Of a stretch of 64,000 nt of DNA, positions 51,987 to 60,991 are shown one piece after another; the stretch's first letter is position 1; each line of letters begins with the position of its first letter. The notes beneath the pieces are model-generated. The model was given only the letters and a program-made list of their open reading frames with translations, ran no database searches and was not told the DNA's origin. Origin of the DNA: an uncultured bacterium (GTDB taxonomy: Bacteria; Actinomycetota; Coriobacteriia; Coriobacteriales; Coriobacteriaceae); NCBI GenBank assembly GCA_905215385.1, contig CAJMPY010000002.1, positions 107,923 to 171,922 on the forward strand, written 5' to 3'. The position numbers were made by a program, and so were the translations under genes.

Positions 51987-53654
51987 ATGCCTACTGACAT
52001 CGAAATCGCACGTTCCGTCACACCGCTGCCCATTACCGAGGTGGCCAAGAACGCCGGTGTCGACGTAAAGCACCTGATTCCGTACGGCTTCGACAAGGCT
52101 AAGGTCGACTACTCTCTGCTTAATGAGCCAACTGATCACCAGGCCAAGCTCGTCCTCGTGACCGCCATCAACCCCACGCCTGCGGGCGAGGGTAAGACCA
52201 CCACGACCATCGGTCTGGCCGATGGCCTGCGCCGTCGCGGCGTCAAGAGTGCTGTGGCCCTGCGTGAGCCTTCGCTCGGTCCCGTCTTTGGCGTCAAGGG
52301 CGGTGCCGCCGGCGGCGGCTGGGCGCAGGTCATCCCCATGGAGGACATCAACCTGCACTTTACCGGTGACTTCCACGCTATCGGTGCCGCTAACAACCTG
52401 CTGGCCGCCATGCTCGACAACCATATTCAGCAGGGCAACCAGCTCGGTATCGATGTTAAGCGCATCACCTGGAAGCGTGTCGTCGACATGAACGACCGTC
52501 AGCTGCGCCATGTCATCGACGGTATTGGCGGCAAGGCCCAGGGCGTGCCGCGCGAGGACGGCTTCGATATCACCGTTGCCTCCGAGGTCATGGCAATCCT
52601 GTGCCTGTCCACGAGCATCAATGACCTCAAGGAGCGCCTGGGCGAGATTGTTGTCGGCTACAGCTATGCCGGCGAGCCCGTCCGTGCCCGCGACCTTAAG
52701 GCCCAGGGTGCCATGGCCGCGTTGCTTAAGGACGCGCTCAAGCCCAACCTGGTGCAAACGCTCGAGGGCACGCCCGCGTTTGTCCACGGCGGTCCCTTCG
52801 CCAACATCGCCCACGGCTGCAACTCTATCATGGCCACGCGTATGGCGATGCGCTTTGGCGATGTTGCCATTACCGAGGCCGGCTTCGGTGCCGATCTGGG
52901 TGCCGAGAAGTTCCTCGATATCAAGTGCCGTATGACGGGCGTTCGCCCCAGCGCCGTCGTGGTCGTCGCGACCGCTCGTGCGCTGAAGTACAACGGTGGC
53001 GTCGCCAAGGCCGACCTCAACGAGGAGAACCTCGAGGCACTCAAGGCCGGCATGCCCAACCTGCTGCGTCACGTCGACAACATCCAGAACGTTTATGGTC
53101 TGCCCTGCGTAGTCGCCATCAACCGCTTCCCGACGGACACCGAGGCCGAGCTTGCGCTCATCGAGTCCGAGTGTCAGAAGCTCGGCGTCAACGTTAAGCT
53201 TTCCGAGGTCTGGGCCAAGGGCGGCGAGGGCGCGCTCGAGCTTGCCGATGAGGTCATGCGTCTGATTGAGCAGCCGAGCGAGCTCAAGTTTGCCTATGAG
53301 GACGGCGCCGATGTGGCCGACGCTCTTGAGGCCATTGCCACCAAGGTCTACCGCGCCGACGGCGTTGACTTTACGCCGGCCGCCAAGCGCCAGCTCGCCG
53401 AGCTGCGCGAGAACGGCTTTGGCAACCTGCCGGTGTGCGTGGCCAAGACGCAGTACAGCTTTAGCGACAACGCCAAGGCCCTGGGCGCTCCCGAGAACTT
53501 CCGCATCACGGTGCGCGAGCTCAAGGTTTCCGCCGGTGCCCACTTTGTGGTCGCACTGACTGGCAGTGTTCTGACCATGCCGGGCCTGCCCAAGGTTCCC
53601 GCGGCCGAGAACATCGACGTCGACAACGACGGCAACATCACCGGCCTGTTCTAA
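51987..53654 (+). CDS. fhs: Formate-tetrahydrofolate ligase
   Basis: 555 residues. The P-loop-like PTPAGEGKTTTTIGLADGL and EPSLGPVFGVKGGAAGGG are the FTHFS signatures. It makes 10-formyl-THF from formate, ATP and THF, feeding purine synthesis or one-carbon flow. AAAGGA precedes ATG 51987. Terminator follows. Confidence 0.96.
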   Translation: MPTDIEIARSVTPLPITEVAKNAGVDVKHLIPYGFDKAKVDYSLLNEPTDHQAKLVLVTAINPTPAGEGKTTTTIGLADGLRRRGVKSAVALREPSLGPVFGVKGGAAGGGWAQVIPMEDINLHFTGDFHAIGAANNLLAAMLDNHIQQGNQLGIDVKRITWKRVVDMNDRQLRHVIDGIGGKAQGVPREDGFDITVASEVMAILCLSTSINDLKERLGEIVVGYSYAGEPVRARDLKAQGAMAALLKDALKPNLVQTLEGTPAFVHGGPFANIAHGCNSIMATRMAMRFGDVAITEAGFGADLGAEKFLDIKCRMTGVRPSAVVVVATARALKYNGGVAKADLNEENLEALKAGMPNLLRHVDNIQNVYGLPCVVAINRFPTDTEAELALIESECQKLGVNVKLSEVWAKGGEGALELADEVMRLIEQPSELKFAYEDGADVADALEAIATKVYRADGVDFTPAAKRQLAELRENGFGNLPVCVAKTQYSFSDNAKALGAPENFRITVRELKVSAGAHFVVALTGSVLTMPGLPKVPAAENIDVDNDGNITGLF

Positions 53655-53679
53655 GCCTGTTGCCCATAGCTGCTTGCCC

Positions 53680-53716
53680 GCCCCGCCGTGCCCACAAGGC
53701 CCGGCGGGGCTTTTTT
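53680..53716 (+). terminator. Terminator of fhs
   Basis: GCCCCGCCG (53680-53688) pairs with CGGCGGGGC (53702-53710), then six T's. Confidence 0.9.
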
Positions 53717-53833
53717 ATCCTTAGGCCCGCGCATGTCTTGTAGATACCGACGGGCTCTGCCCATCATAGGCTTTTGCGCGGGTAGAATGCATGGATAACT
53801 TGAGGCTCACGCGCGACGGAAAGGAATCGTTGC

Positions 53834-54823
53834 ATGGATCAGGACAAGACAACCGTGATGGGCGGCTACGGTTCCGCGCAGGCTGGCGATAGCGCCGATG
53901 CGACCCGCGTTGTTCCCAACCCCGGTTATACCGACCCCGCCGCGACGCAGCCTTCTGCCGAGCCCACCCGGGTTATGGGCTATGGCGACACGGCGCAGGA
54001 TTCTTATGCTGCATCTTCGCAAGGCCCCTATGGCAACGCAGCTCCGGACCCGTTTGATTATGCGCCGCAGGATTCTTATGCCGCCTCGACACCGAATCCC
54101 TATGATGACCTGCCGCAGAATCCTATTCCGCAGCCTCAGCAGACGACGTATATGCCTCGCACGGCGCAGCCTCGCTACGAGTCGCGCGAGCCGTATCGCG
54201 AGTACCCCAAGTCGATTCCGCAATATGGCGAGGACGAGGAGAAGAAGCCGTCGCGTTCGTCGAGCGTGATCAAGAAGATCCTCATCGTGCTGGCGATCTT
54301 CTTTGCGCTGTCGGTTGTGTTTGCCATTGTGTCGGGCATGCTCAACAAGCGAGGGAGTTCAACGGCCGATACCGCTGCCGAGCAAACCGAGTCTGCCTCG
54401 TCTAGCACCGTCGATCTGAGCGATATCCCGGGGCAGTACTGGTCCAACGCCAAGAAGCTCCTTAAGTCGCGCGGCGCCGATCTTTCGAATGCCGTGGTCC
54501 TGACTGATGATGGCTCAACGCCCGTCGTCGATGCCAACTGGATCGTTACTTCTGCTTACTATAACGACAGCGGCAACCTCGAAATTCAGCTCACGCACAA
54601 GAACAGCTCGGGCAAATCGTCCGACGGCCAAAGCGGTACCGACGGCTCGAGCTCCAATACGCTGGAGGACTTGAGCAACAAGGCACAGGAGCTTGGGGAT
54701 AAGGCCCAAGAGCTGGGTGATACGGCTCAGAACCTGGGCGACACCGCTCAGAACTTGGGCGACATGGCGACGGATGCCTGGAACGCCCTACAAAACGGCA
54801 TCTCGGGCGCGCAGGGAAACTAG
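53834..54823 (+). CDS. Membrane-anchored protein with TRV motifs and a heptad-like tail
   Basis: 329 residues. The N-terminal ~140 are disordered, rich in Pro, Tyr, Gln and Asp, with three motifs DKTTVMGGY, DATRVVPNP and EPTRVMGYG. One membrane span (KKILIVLAIFFALSVVFAIVSG) follows, then a Ser/Thr-rich stretch, a ~70-residue domain (IPGQYWSNAKKLLKSRGADLSNAVV) resembling a PASTA/DUF-like fold, and AQELGDKAQELGDTAQNLGD repeats. The Thr motifs look like kinase/FHA targets. Function unknown. AAAGGA precedes ATG 53834; a TAGAAT -10-like site lies at 53783-53788. Confidence 0.7.
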   Translation: MDQDKTTVMGGYGSAQAGDSADATRVVPNPGYTDPAATQPSAEPTRVMGYGDTAQDSYAASSQGPYGNAAPDPFDYAPQDSYAASTPNPYDDLPQNPIPQPQQTTYMPRTAQPRYESREPYREYPKSIPQYGEDEEKKPSRSSSVIKKILIVLAIFFALSVVFAIVSGMLNKRGSSTADTAAEQTESASSSTVDLSDIPGQYWSNAKKLLKSRGADLSNAVVLTDDGSTPVVDANWIVTSAYYNDSGNLEIQLTHKNSSGKSSDGQSGTDGSSSNTLEDLSNKAQELGDKAQELGDTAQNLGDTAQNLGDMATDAWNALQNGISGAQGN

Positions 54824-54835
54824 CTGTTAAGCGGG

Positions 54836-56017
54836 CTACAGCTGCTCGGCCGGACGCTCGGGCGAGCTGAAGCCCGAATCAAATGTGACGACGCACGAGA
54901 CGTTGGGCCGGCGCTCGTGCACGATGCGCGTGACGAGCTCCAGCAGCTCCTCGTCGGATATATCAAAGCCGTCGGGACGCACCAGGTCAAACGAAACGAA
55001 CCCGTCGTGCTCGTGCAGGTCGTGGATGGAGAGTGCGGGGTCGATCTGCATGATGCCGCGCTTGACCCAGCCGCGCAAATCATCGCCGGTTGTCGCGATG
55101 GGGTCGCAGTGCAGCGTGATGTCAATGCCCATCTGGCGCTTGATGTCGTGCTCGATGGTGTCCAGGATCTCGTGATGTTCAAACGCGTCGCCCTCGCCGG
55201 GCATCTCCACGTGGGCGCTGGCAAACTGACGACCGGGGCCGTAGTCGTGCACCATGAGGTCGTGTGTGCCCAAGACCTGCGGATAGGACATGATCTTGTC
55301 GCGGATTGCCTGGACGAGCTTGGGGTCGGGCGCTTGCCCCAGCAACGGGCTGATGGCGTCGCGCACCAGGCCCATGCCACTGATGCAGATGAAGATGCCC
55401 ACACCCAGGCCTGCCCAGCCATCGAGGTCAAAGCCGGTCGTCTGCGAAATAAGCGCCGCCACCAGGACCGAGCCCGAGGTGATGACGTCGTTTTTGGAGT
55501 CCTGTGCTGTGGCGATGAGCGTCTCTGAGTCGATGCGGTCGCCCAACGTGCGGTTGAATGCGGCCATCCAGAGCTTAACGAGCATGGATGTAGCCAGTGC
55601 CGCAAGGGAAACGAGCGTGTAAGCGGTGGGGGAAGGCTTGATGATCTTGGTGACCGACTCGAGGATCAGGTTGATGCCGACGGCGCAAACCAGGACGGCG
55701 ACAAACAAGCCGGCGAGGTACTCGTAGCGGCCGTGGCCATAGGGGTGGCCTTCGTCTGCCGGGCGGCTGGCGAGGCGGAACCCGAGCAGGCTCACGATGT
55801 TGCTCGAGGCATCGGAGAGGTTGTTGAAAGCGTCGGCGATGAGGGAGACGGAGCCAGCGAGCAGGCCCGCGATGCCCTTGGCCAGGCACAAGGTGATGTT
55901 GAGGCCAATGCAGATGAGGCTTGCGGCGAAGCCCGCGTTGGTGCGGCGGGAGGTATCGACCGGCTCGCCCTCGCTGCCGGGAACAAGCGTATGTACCAGC
56001 CGATTTACAAATAGCAT
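54836..56017 (-). CDS. Cation diffusion facilitator (zinc/iron/manganese efflux)
   Basis: About 393 residues. Spans 1-6 of a CDF, with ISLIADAFNNLSDASSNIV and HPYGHGRYEYLAGL (metal site of spans 2/3) and DSKNDVITSGSVL (second half site, span 5). The C-terminal ~100 residues are the cytosolic ferredoxin-like domain (HDLMVHDYGPG, SAHVEMPGE) extended by a further ~80 residues. ATG 56017 has GTGAGGA eight bases upstream; the longer frame from 56176 is rejected. Convergent with the upstream membrane protein gene. Confidence 0.92.
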   Translation of the reverse strand: MLFVNRLVHTLVPGSEGEPVDTSRRTNAGFAASLICIGLNITLCLAKGIAGLLAGSVSLIADAFNNLSDASSNIVSLLGFRLASRPADEGHPYGHGRYEYLAGLFVAVLVCAVGINLILESVTKIIKPSPTAYTLVSLAALATSMLVKLWMAAFNRTLGDRIDSETLIATAQDSKNDVITSGSVLVAALISQTTGFDLDGWAGLGVGIFICISGMGLVRDAISPLLGQAPDPKLVQAIRDKIMSYPQVLGTHDLMVHDYGPGRQFASAHVEMPGEGDAFEHHEILDTIEHDIKRQMGIDITLHCDPIATTGDDLRGWVKRGIMQIDPALSIHDLHEHDGFVSFDLVRPDGFDISDEELLELVTRIVHERRPNVSCVVTFDSGFSSPERPAEQL

Positions 56018-56235
56018 AGCGGTCGTCCTCACAATCATGTTTAAGGGGATAGTGTAGCTCGCGCGGGGGCGCCGTGCACCGATGCTCAGAAAATGCAGCA
56101 ATAGTCTGCCGGTGCTAACGAGCGAGCCTTCTCGTCTGCCTGGGTGGTCCATTTTGGGCCACATGGGTATGGGCATGTGCCTGTTTGCTCGACATACTCA
56201 ATGTCGACAGCCCCTGTGCAAAGGAGGACGTTTCC

Positions 56236-57573
56236 ATGGACGAGATGTTTGCCATTAAATGTCAAAACTGCGGCGGCCCTATGTACTCGCACCAAGCTAA
56301 GCGCAGCTTTGAGTGCGCTTATTGCGGTGCGGTCATTCCGTGGCAGGCGGACGCCGGAGAGCCCAAGAGCGCTTTGGGCATTCGCCATACGCCGTTGACG
56401 GTGGTGGATGGACTGCTCAAGCTCACGCATGTGTCGCAGCTCGAGCGCCCGGTGGACCCCGACTGGTATTTCTTTAATGAGCACTGGCGCAATCAGTCGG
56501 TTCTGGAGCATCTGCTGTGGGAAGACCGCGGCACGGCCCAGGAGTTCCAAGAGGCCACGCACGTGAGCATCCCCTGTCCCTTCTGCGGAGCGTCCTTTGA
56601 GGGCGAGTCGACCCAGCGCGTGTTTGAGTGCCCGTCCTGCGGCAATAAGATCGGTGTCGCCGACCTGCTCAAGCCGGGGACGTTTAGCAAGCGCCTGACC
56701 ATGGGCGTTGGTGCGGAATATGTGCCCGAGCAGGGTATTCCCTGCGAGATAACGCCGCAGCAGGCGCGCGCCAATGCGCTTGAGCTGGTGCGCCGATATC
56801 TAGACGCCTTTGCCGGTCACGATGTGGAAGACGCGATTCAAAACGACATGATGCTCTTCTACTTCCCCATGGCGCTCGCGGACCTGCGCATGATGGCGTC
56901 CTTCCCGGGCAAGGGCCTGAGCAAGGAGACCCTGGTGTACTACGAGGTGCTCGACTGGGCATATCCCAGGGCAAACTACCTGGACGTTCGCCTTATGGGC
57001 ATTCTGGAGCCATGGGACTTTGCCAAGGTTGGGTCGTTCGACCCGGCCATGCAGGAAGGCGACTTCCGCGTTGTCTCCGTCGATGCGTCCACCAAGGACC
57101 AGGTGGTCATTGACAAGCTGGCGCTCGACATTGTTGGCAACGATGCCGAGACTTTCCTGGGGCTCAATAAAAAGAGCATCCGCACCTGGGCGCGCAAGGC
57201 CCGCAAGCACAAGGACGGCCTGGTTATGGTGCCGGTCTACTTTGTCGATCGTCCCGCGTCGGATGGACGTAATGGCGAGCAGGTGCGCATTGCCGTGAAC
57301 GGCCAGACGGGCCGTGCGGCGGCGGTGGTGTTTAGCGACAAGCGCGAGACGCATATTGTGGCGCCGCTCAATCCGAGCCTGCATCTGTCCGGCGAAAGCA
57401 CCGTTCACGCCACGCCCGTCGAGGTCAAATACATCAAATCGCCATTCCTGTACCAAATTGTGCGCCGTGGAGGCGACGAGCAGCCACGTCAGGTGGCAGC
57501 GGCTGCCGAGGGTTCCTACCGAGAAGAAAAACCCAAGCGCAAGGGATTGTTCGCTGCGATCTTTGGGAAGTAG
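56236..57573 (+). CDS. Zinc-ribbon protein of unknown function
   Basis: 445 residues. Zinc ribbon 1 near the start (CQNCGGPMYS...CAYCGAV) and ribbon 2 near residue 115-140 (CPFCGASFE...CPSCGNKI). After ~200 residues of unassigned mixed sequence the motif IAVNGQTGRAAAVVF appears, like that in TFIIB-type zinc-ribbon membrane proteins, though no membrane span is here. The tail is basic (EEKPKRKGLFAAIFGK). AAGGAGG precedes ATG 56236. I cannot name a function. Confidence 0.6.
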   Translation: MDEMFAIKCQNCGGPMYSHQAKRSFECAYCGAVIPWQADAGEPKSALGIRHTPLTVVDGLLKLTHVSQLERPVDPDWYFFNEHWRNQSVLEHLLWEDRGTAQEFQEATHVSIPCPFCGASFEGESTQRVFECPSCGNKIGVADLLKPGTFSKRLTMGVGAEYVPEQGIPCEITPQQARANALELVRRYLDAFAGHDVEDAIQNDMMLFYFPMALADLRMMASFPGKGLSKETLVYYEVLDWAYPRANYLDVRLMGILEPWDFAKVGSFDPAMQEGDFRVVSVDASTKDQVVIDKLALDIVGNDAETFLGLNKKSIRTWARKARKHKDGLVMVPVYFVDRPASDGRNGEQVRIAVNGQTGRAAAVVFSDKRETHIVAPLNPSLHLSGESTVHATPVEVKYIKSPFLYQIVRRGGDEQPRQVAAAAEGSYREEKPKRKGLFAAIFGK

Positions 57574-57689
57574 GGAAGCGGAGCCGGGGCGTCGGGCTGC
57601 ATCGCAAAGTCATGAGACGAATTTAAGACTGCTGGGAACGTGCTACCATTGCCGATAGCCTTAATCTTGTAAGAAGCGGAGGCCAGATT

Positions 57690-58061
57690 ATGGGTTTTGC
57701 GGATCAGCAGCTTCAGCTTCAGGTACCGTATTCTCCTGACGACACGTTTAATGCCTTGAAGGCAGCTATGGAAAAGCTGCCTAAAGTAAAAGTTGATAGT
57801 GCATCGCCCGCAACAAGAACAGTTGCAGCCGAGATTGGTATGAGCCTTTGGTCTTGGGGCGAAAATATCAGTATTTCGGTTGTTCCAGTTGAAGGCGGAT
57901 CTGGTGTTACTGTCAAGTCGTCATCTAAGGTCAGGGCAAACGTATTAAACGGGGGCAAAAATGCAAAGAATATTGCCGAGATAGTCGATGCCCTATCGAA
58001 GGAGCTTGAGCGGTATCCGCAGGTTTCACAGACTATTGAGACGCTGGCGGATAGTGATTGA
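57690..58061 (+). CDS. Small DUF-type protein, possibly lacking its SHOCT tail
   Basis: 123 residues, alpha/beta, no span (LQVPYSPDDTFNALKAAMEKLPKVKV start). It resembles the first part of the SHOCT-tailed DUFs. GCGGAGG precedes ATG 57690. Codon use is AT-richer than neighbours. It ends at TGA 58059-58061, while a SHOCT domain starts in another frame at that point. Confidence 0.65.
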   Translation: MGFADQQLQLQVPYSPDDTFNALKAAMEKLPKVKVDSASPATRTVAAEIGMSLWSWGENISISVVPVEGGSGVTVKSSSKVRANVLNGGKNAKNIAEIVDALSKELERYPQVSQTIETLADSD

Positions 58062-58158
58062 TGTAGTTGCAAGGCTTGAGAGGCTTGCAACGCTGCGTGA
58101 TAGTGGAGTGCTTACCGAGGAAGAGTTTGCTGCAGAAAAGGCAAAAATCTTTTTGTAA
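58054..58158 (+). CDS. SHOCT domain in the +1 frame
   Basis: From GTG 58054 a 34-residue frame reads IDVVARLERLATLRDSGVLT-EEEFAAEKAKIFL, the SHOCT pattern (short C-terminal domain with a Leu-rich helix and EEEF). SHOCT is normally the end of a larger protein. Removing one T from GATTGATG (58057-58064) would fuse it in frame to the preceding gene. It may be a frameshifted end, a translationally coupled piece, or programmed shifting; I favour the first. Confidence 0.6.
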   Translation: MIDVVARLERLATLRDSGVLTEEEFAAEKAKIFL

Positions 58159-58667
58159 TCAGACACGGTGGTTGGATTTGCATTCTATTATTGAACTTGG
58201 TTATGCCAGGCTGAAAATATCGTGTGTAATAAAGGTGCGTAGTAGTCTCGTCTTGATTGGCAGATGTAAATAAACGGTGGAACGGCTGTAAAAGAGCCTT
58301 GCCACTGGGTAAAATCAGGATGTGCCGCGGAACCCGCTCCTCAGTCGGTCAACTTTGGAAGCGCGGGCAACGCAGGTATTATCGTCTAAAGGGCCGGGTG
58401 CAACCGGCCCTTTGCATGACTCCCTTCGCTATCCGTTACTGCTTATATTCCCGCCAGATCGAGTAGAGGTTCCGGACGATGCCGGTTACATACATCGAGA
58501 GGCGCAGGATTTCAAGAAACAAGTTCATAGGCTTCACCCCAATCAGAGATTAGAGCGTTGCCCGCAGGCGGATTCCGCGGCAGGCATAATTCTACCTCAC
58601 GGGCCGCGGTGGAGGATAGCCTGCCCCCTGGTTTTGAGCAGTGTCGATCTAACGGGCGATCAAACCT
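58159..58667. other. Gene-free region with one hairpin
   Basis: No gene supported. A TAAAAT -10-like hexamer preceded by TGGG lies at 58310-58315 and the stem AAAGGGCCGG/CCGGCCCTTT at 58388-58413, so a short untranslated RNA of about 100 nt is possible but unsupported by any family I know. The right part (58440-58660) shows nothing I can read. Confidence 0.4.
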
Positions 58668-58889
58668 CTAGTACTCTTTGAATTGAGCAAGCATCTGCCC
58701 GAAGAAGCTTAGTTCGGATGGCTCATAAATGATCGAACCGCCGTCCGCGGTCCTGTAGACCCCGCAGGGGAGGTAACGCCCGTCGGGGAGGATATAGAGG
58801 CTGGCTTCTTCCTTCAGTCCTACTGGAAATAGCGGAATCCCGTTTTCGTCCACTTGGAACTCGTCTATATTTGCGACCTTCCTCTCCAT
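58668..58889 (-). CDS. Small hypothetical protein downstream of the ADP-ribosylglycohydrolase
   Basis: 73 residues, soluble, with GIPLFPVGLKEEASLYILPDGR and a hydrophobic-aromatic end. A consensus AGGAGG lies a few bases before ATG 58889, so it is very likely real. It follows the ADP-ribosylglycohydrolase by 32 bp on the same strand and is probably co-transcribed. No function can be assigned. Confidence 0.6.
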   Translation of the reverse strand: MERKVANIDEFQVDENGIPLFPVGLKEEASLYILPDGRYLPCGVYRTADGGSIIYEPSELSFFGQMLAQFKEY

Positions 58890-58921
58890 GATGCCTCCTG
58901 CCTTATTTCTTGAATGGCGCC

Positions 58922-59710
58922 CTAAAACAGGCAGCTCTCAATCAACTCTTTATCGCGCAGGGTGTCGACCCACTCCTGCGGGATGGCCTCGATACCGTAT
59001 ACCGTGCCGGCGAGGGCGCCGGCGACGGCTGCGGTGGTGTCGGCGTCGTCGCCTAGGTTGACGGCGGCAAGCATGCATTCATCGTAGCTGTTGGTGTTCA
59101 CAAAGCACCAGGTGGCAGCCTTAAGCGTGTCAAGCACGAAGCCGCCAGACCTGATTTCGTGCTCGGGCGCGCCTTTCAGGTGAAGCGCCCACGAGGGGAG
59201 CACGTCGTTCATCACGTCTCTTATCAGCTCGACAAATATGATACATGCGTCGGTTGACGTTCTGTGGGCATGCGTAATCGCGGAGACCTCGCTGACCTCT
59301 TCGTCTGTCGCATCGGTGAACGCCAGGGGAGCGATGCGCATGAGCGATCCGTTGCCGTTGTCGCGCTCGCCGGAGCCTCCTTTGCCGGTGCGCAGGGCGC
59401 GGGCGGTCGTACCGCCGTAATCGAAAACGCCGTCGATCGTATACTCGCCACGGGCAATCCAGCTTACGAACTTGTCGCGCATGTCCGCGGTGTCGATGTG
59501 CCCGAGCTCCCTAATCGAGTCGCAGGTAGCAAGCGTCATAGATGTGTCGTCGCTCCAGGTGCCGGCGGGCTGCTCGTGCGTGCCGTAGCCGATCATGTCG
59601 GTGCATTCGAACGTGCCACGAGGTCTGAACTCGTAGGGAACGCCCAGCGCGTCACCGACGGCAAGCCCATAGATGCAGTCGCGCAGTGTTGTTTTCGGTC
59701 TGTGTGTCAT
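58922..59710 (-). CDS. ADP-ribosylglycohydrolase (DraG/ARH-like)
   Basis: 262 residues. YGLAVGDALGVPYEF, GTWSDDTSMTLATCDS and NLGDDADTTAAVAGALAG are the two-metal ARH motifs. It removes ADP-ribose from proteins or nucleic acids; no partner ADP-ribosyltransferase is seen in the window. AGAGGAG precedes ATG 59710. Confidence 0.92.
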   Translation of the reverse strand: MTHRPKTTLRDCIYGLAVGDALGVPYEFRPRGTFECTDMIGYGTHEQPAGTWSDDTSMTLATCDSIRELGHIDTADMRDKFVSWIARGEYTIDGVFDYGGTTARALRTGKGGSGERDNGNGSLMRIAPLAFTDATDEEVSEVSAITHAHRTSTDACIIFVELIRDVMNDVLPSWALHLKGAPEHEIRSGGFVLDTLKAATWCFVNTNSYDECMLAAVNLGDDADTTAAVAGALAGTVYGIEAIPQEWVDTLRDKELIESCLF

Positions 59711-59773
59711 GGAAAGCTCCTCTTTTCCCGGGTGATGTGGAGCGCTGTCGGAGGTATCGGTCGCAACGTGCTG

Positions 59774-60823
59774 CTATCCTTGCACTTCGCCATTAGTCGC
59801 TTCGTTGATGGCGCGGTACTCGGCACTCAGCTCGCGCGCCAGCTCTTCCTTGCTTGGAAGATACGGCAGGTATTTGGCGGCAAACACTTGGTCGTTGTCT
59901 TCGGGCAGCGTGTACTCGACGATCGAATCGCTTTTGTCCGCGCAGAGCACGATGCCTATGGGCGGATTGTCGCCTTCGTTCATGAGCTCACGCGTGTAGT
60001 AGTTCACATACATTTGCATCTGGCCCAGGTCCTGATGCGTAAGGTCATCGGTCTTAAGGTCGATGAGCACGAAACAGCGCATCAGATAGTTGTAAAACAC
60101 AAGGTCAATATAGAAATGGCGCCCATCAAAGGTGATGCGCTTTTGGCGCGCCTCGAAAGCGAAGCCACGGCCAAGCTCCAGCAGGAACTTCTGAAGATGC
60201 GTGATGAGCGCCTGCTCTAGATCGCTCTCGCGAAACGCAGTATCGTCCGAGAAACCTAAAAACTCCAGCACATATGGGTCGCGGATGATATCCTCGGGGC
60301 GACGAGCCGGGGCACGCTTTTGGATTTCCTGGGTGACGGCCTCCTTGTCCTTGCTGGCAAGTAGGCGCTCTCGGAACATGGTGTTGATCTGGCGTTCGAG
60401 CTGGCGCGTGCTCCAGCGAGAATTGGCGCATTCGTTCATGTACCATGTTCGAGTTTCGGGGTCAGGAATGCGTATTAACCTGCGGTAATGTGTCCAGCTC
60501 AATTCGGGACGCAGTGAGTCCCGAATTGGAAATGCAAGATGGAACTGACGCATTTTACGCAGCTCTCTTGCTTCAAAACCTTTACCAAAATCTTTGGTAA
60601 GTCTGATTGCGAGGGCCTTGAGCAGCGCCTCTCCATACTTGGCGCGCTCCTCTCCGCCCTGCTCATCAACAATACTCTTGCCGATCTCCCAATATGCCTC
60701 AACCATCGCAAAGTTAACGGCGGTATAGGCCTTGTCGCGAGCGGCGTTGAGGATCGAGGAAACCTGCTTGTAAAAAACTTCTGGCACGATTGTCGATTCC
60801 CCGCGGTTTACCAGTTCGCCCAT
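59774..60823 (-). CDS. PDDEXK nuclease of the YhcG/DUF1016 family
   Basis: About 349 residues. N-terminal helical DUF1016_N (AYTAVNFAMVEAYWEIGKSIVDEQ; GEALLKALAIRLTKDFGKGFEARELRKMR) and C-terminal nuclease with FYIDLVFYNYLMRCFVLIDLKTDDL, i.e. D-(E)xK. YhcG-type proteins occur alone or with restriction systems; no modification gene is present, so it is an orphan here. ATG 60823 chosen (GTG 60826 adjacent). Confidence 0.88.
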   Translation of the reverse strand: MGELVNRGESTIVPEVFYKQVSSILNAARDKAYTAVNFAMVEAYWEIGKSIVDEQGGEERAKYGEALLKALAIRLTKDFGKGFEARELRKMRQFHLAFPIRDSLRPELSWTHYRRLIRIPDPETRTWYMNECANSRWSTRQLERQINTMFRERLLASKDKEAVTQEIQKRAPARRPEDIIRDPYVLEFLGFSDDTAFRESDLEQALITHLQKFLLELGRGFAFEARQKRITFDGRHFYIDLVFYNYLMRCFVLIDLKTDDLTHQDLGQMQMYVNYYTRELMNEGDNPPIGIVLCADKSDSIVEYTLPEDNDQVFAAKYLPYLPSKEELARELSAEYRAINEATNGEVQG

Positions 60824-60991
60824 CACTGTCGCCCCACTTTCCTCTTGTGGAATGCATCTTTATCGCATCTAGTTTAAAGCCTCGCGCGGACACGAATTGC
60901 TGTGCTGTCTGGCACCTTCGCATGGGAGCCTTGCGGTGACTAAAATGTGGCAATAGAGACAGTTTTAGCGAACCCCACGGGAGTGACGCGT

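Noticed and set aside
58262..58417. SRP or 6S-type small RNA
   Set aside because: A promoter-like hexamer and a terminal hairpin are present, but the SRP core (GGAAGG..GCAGC) and other known signatures are not. Left as an unassigned region.
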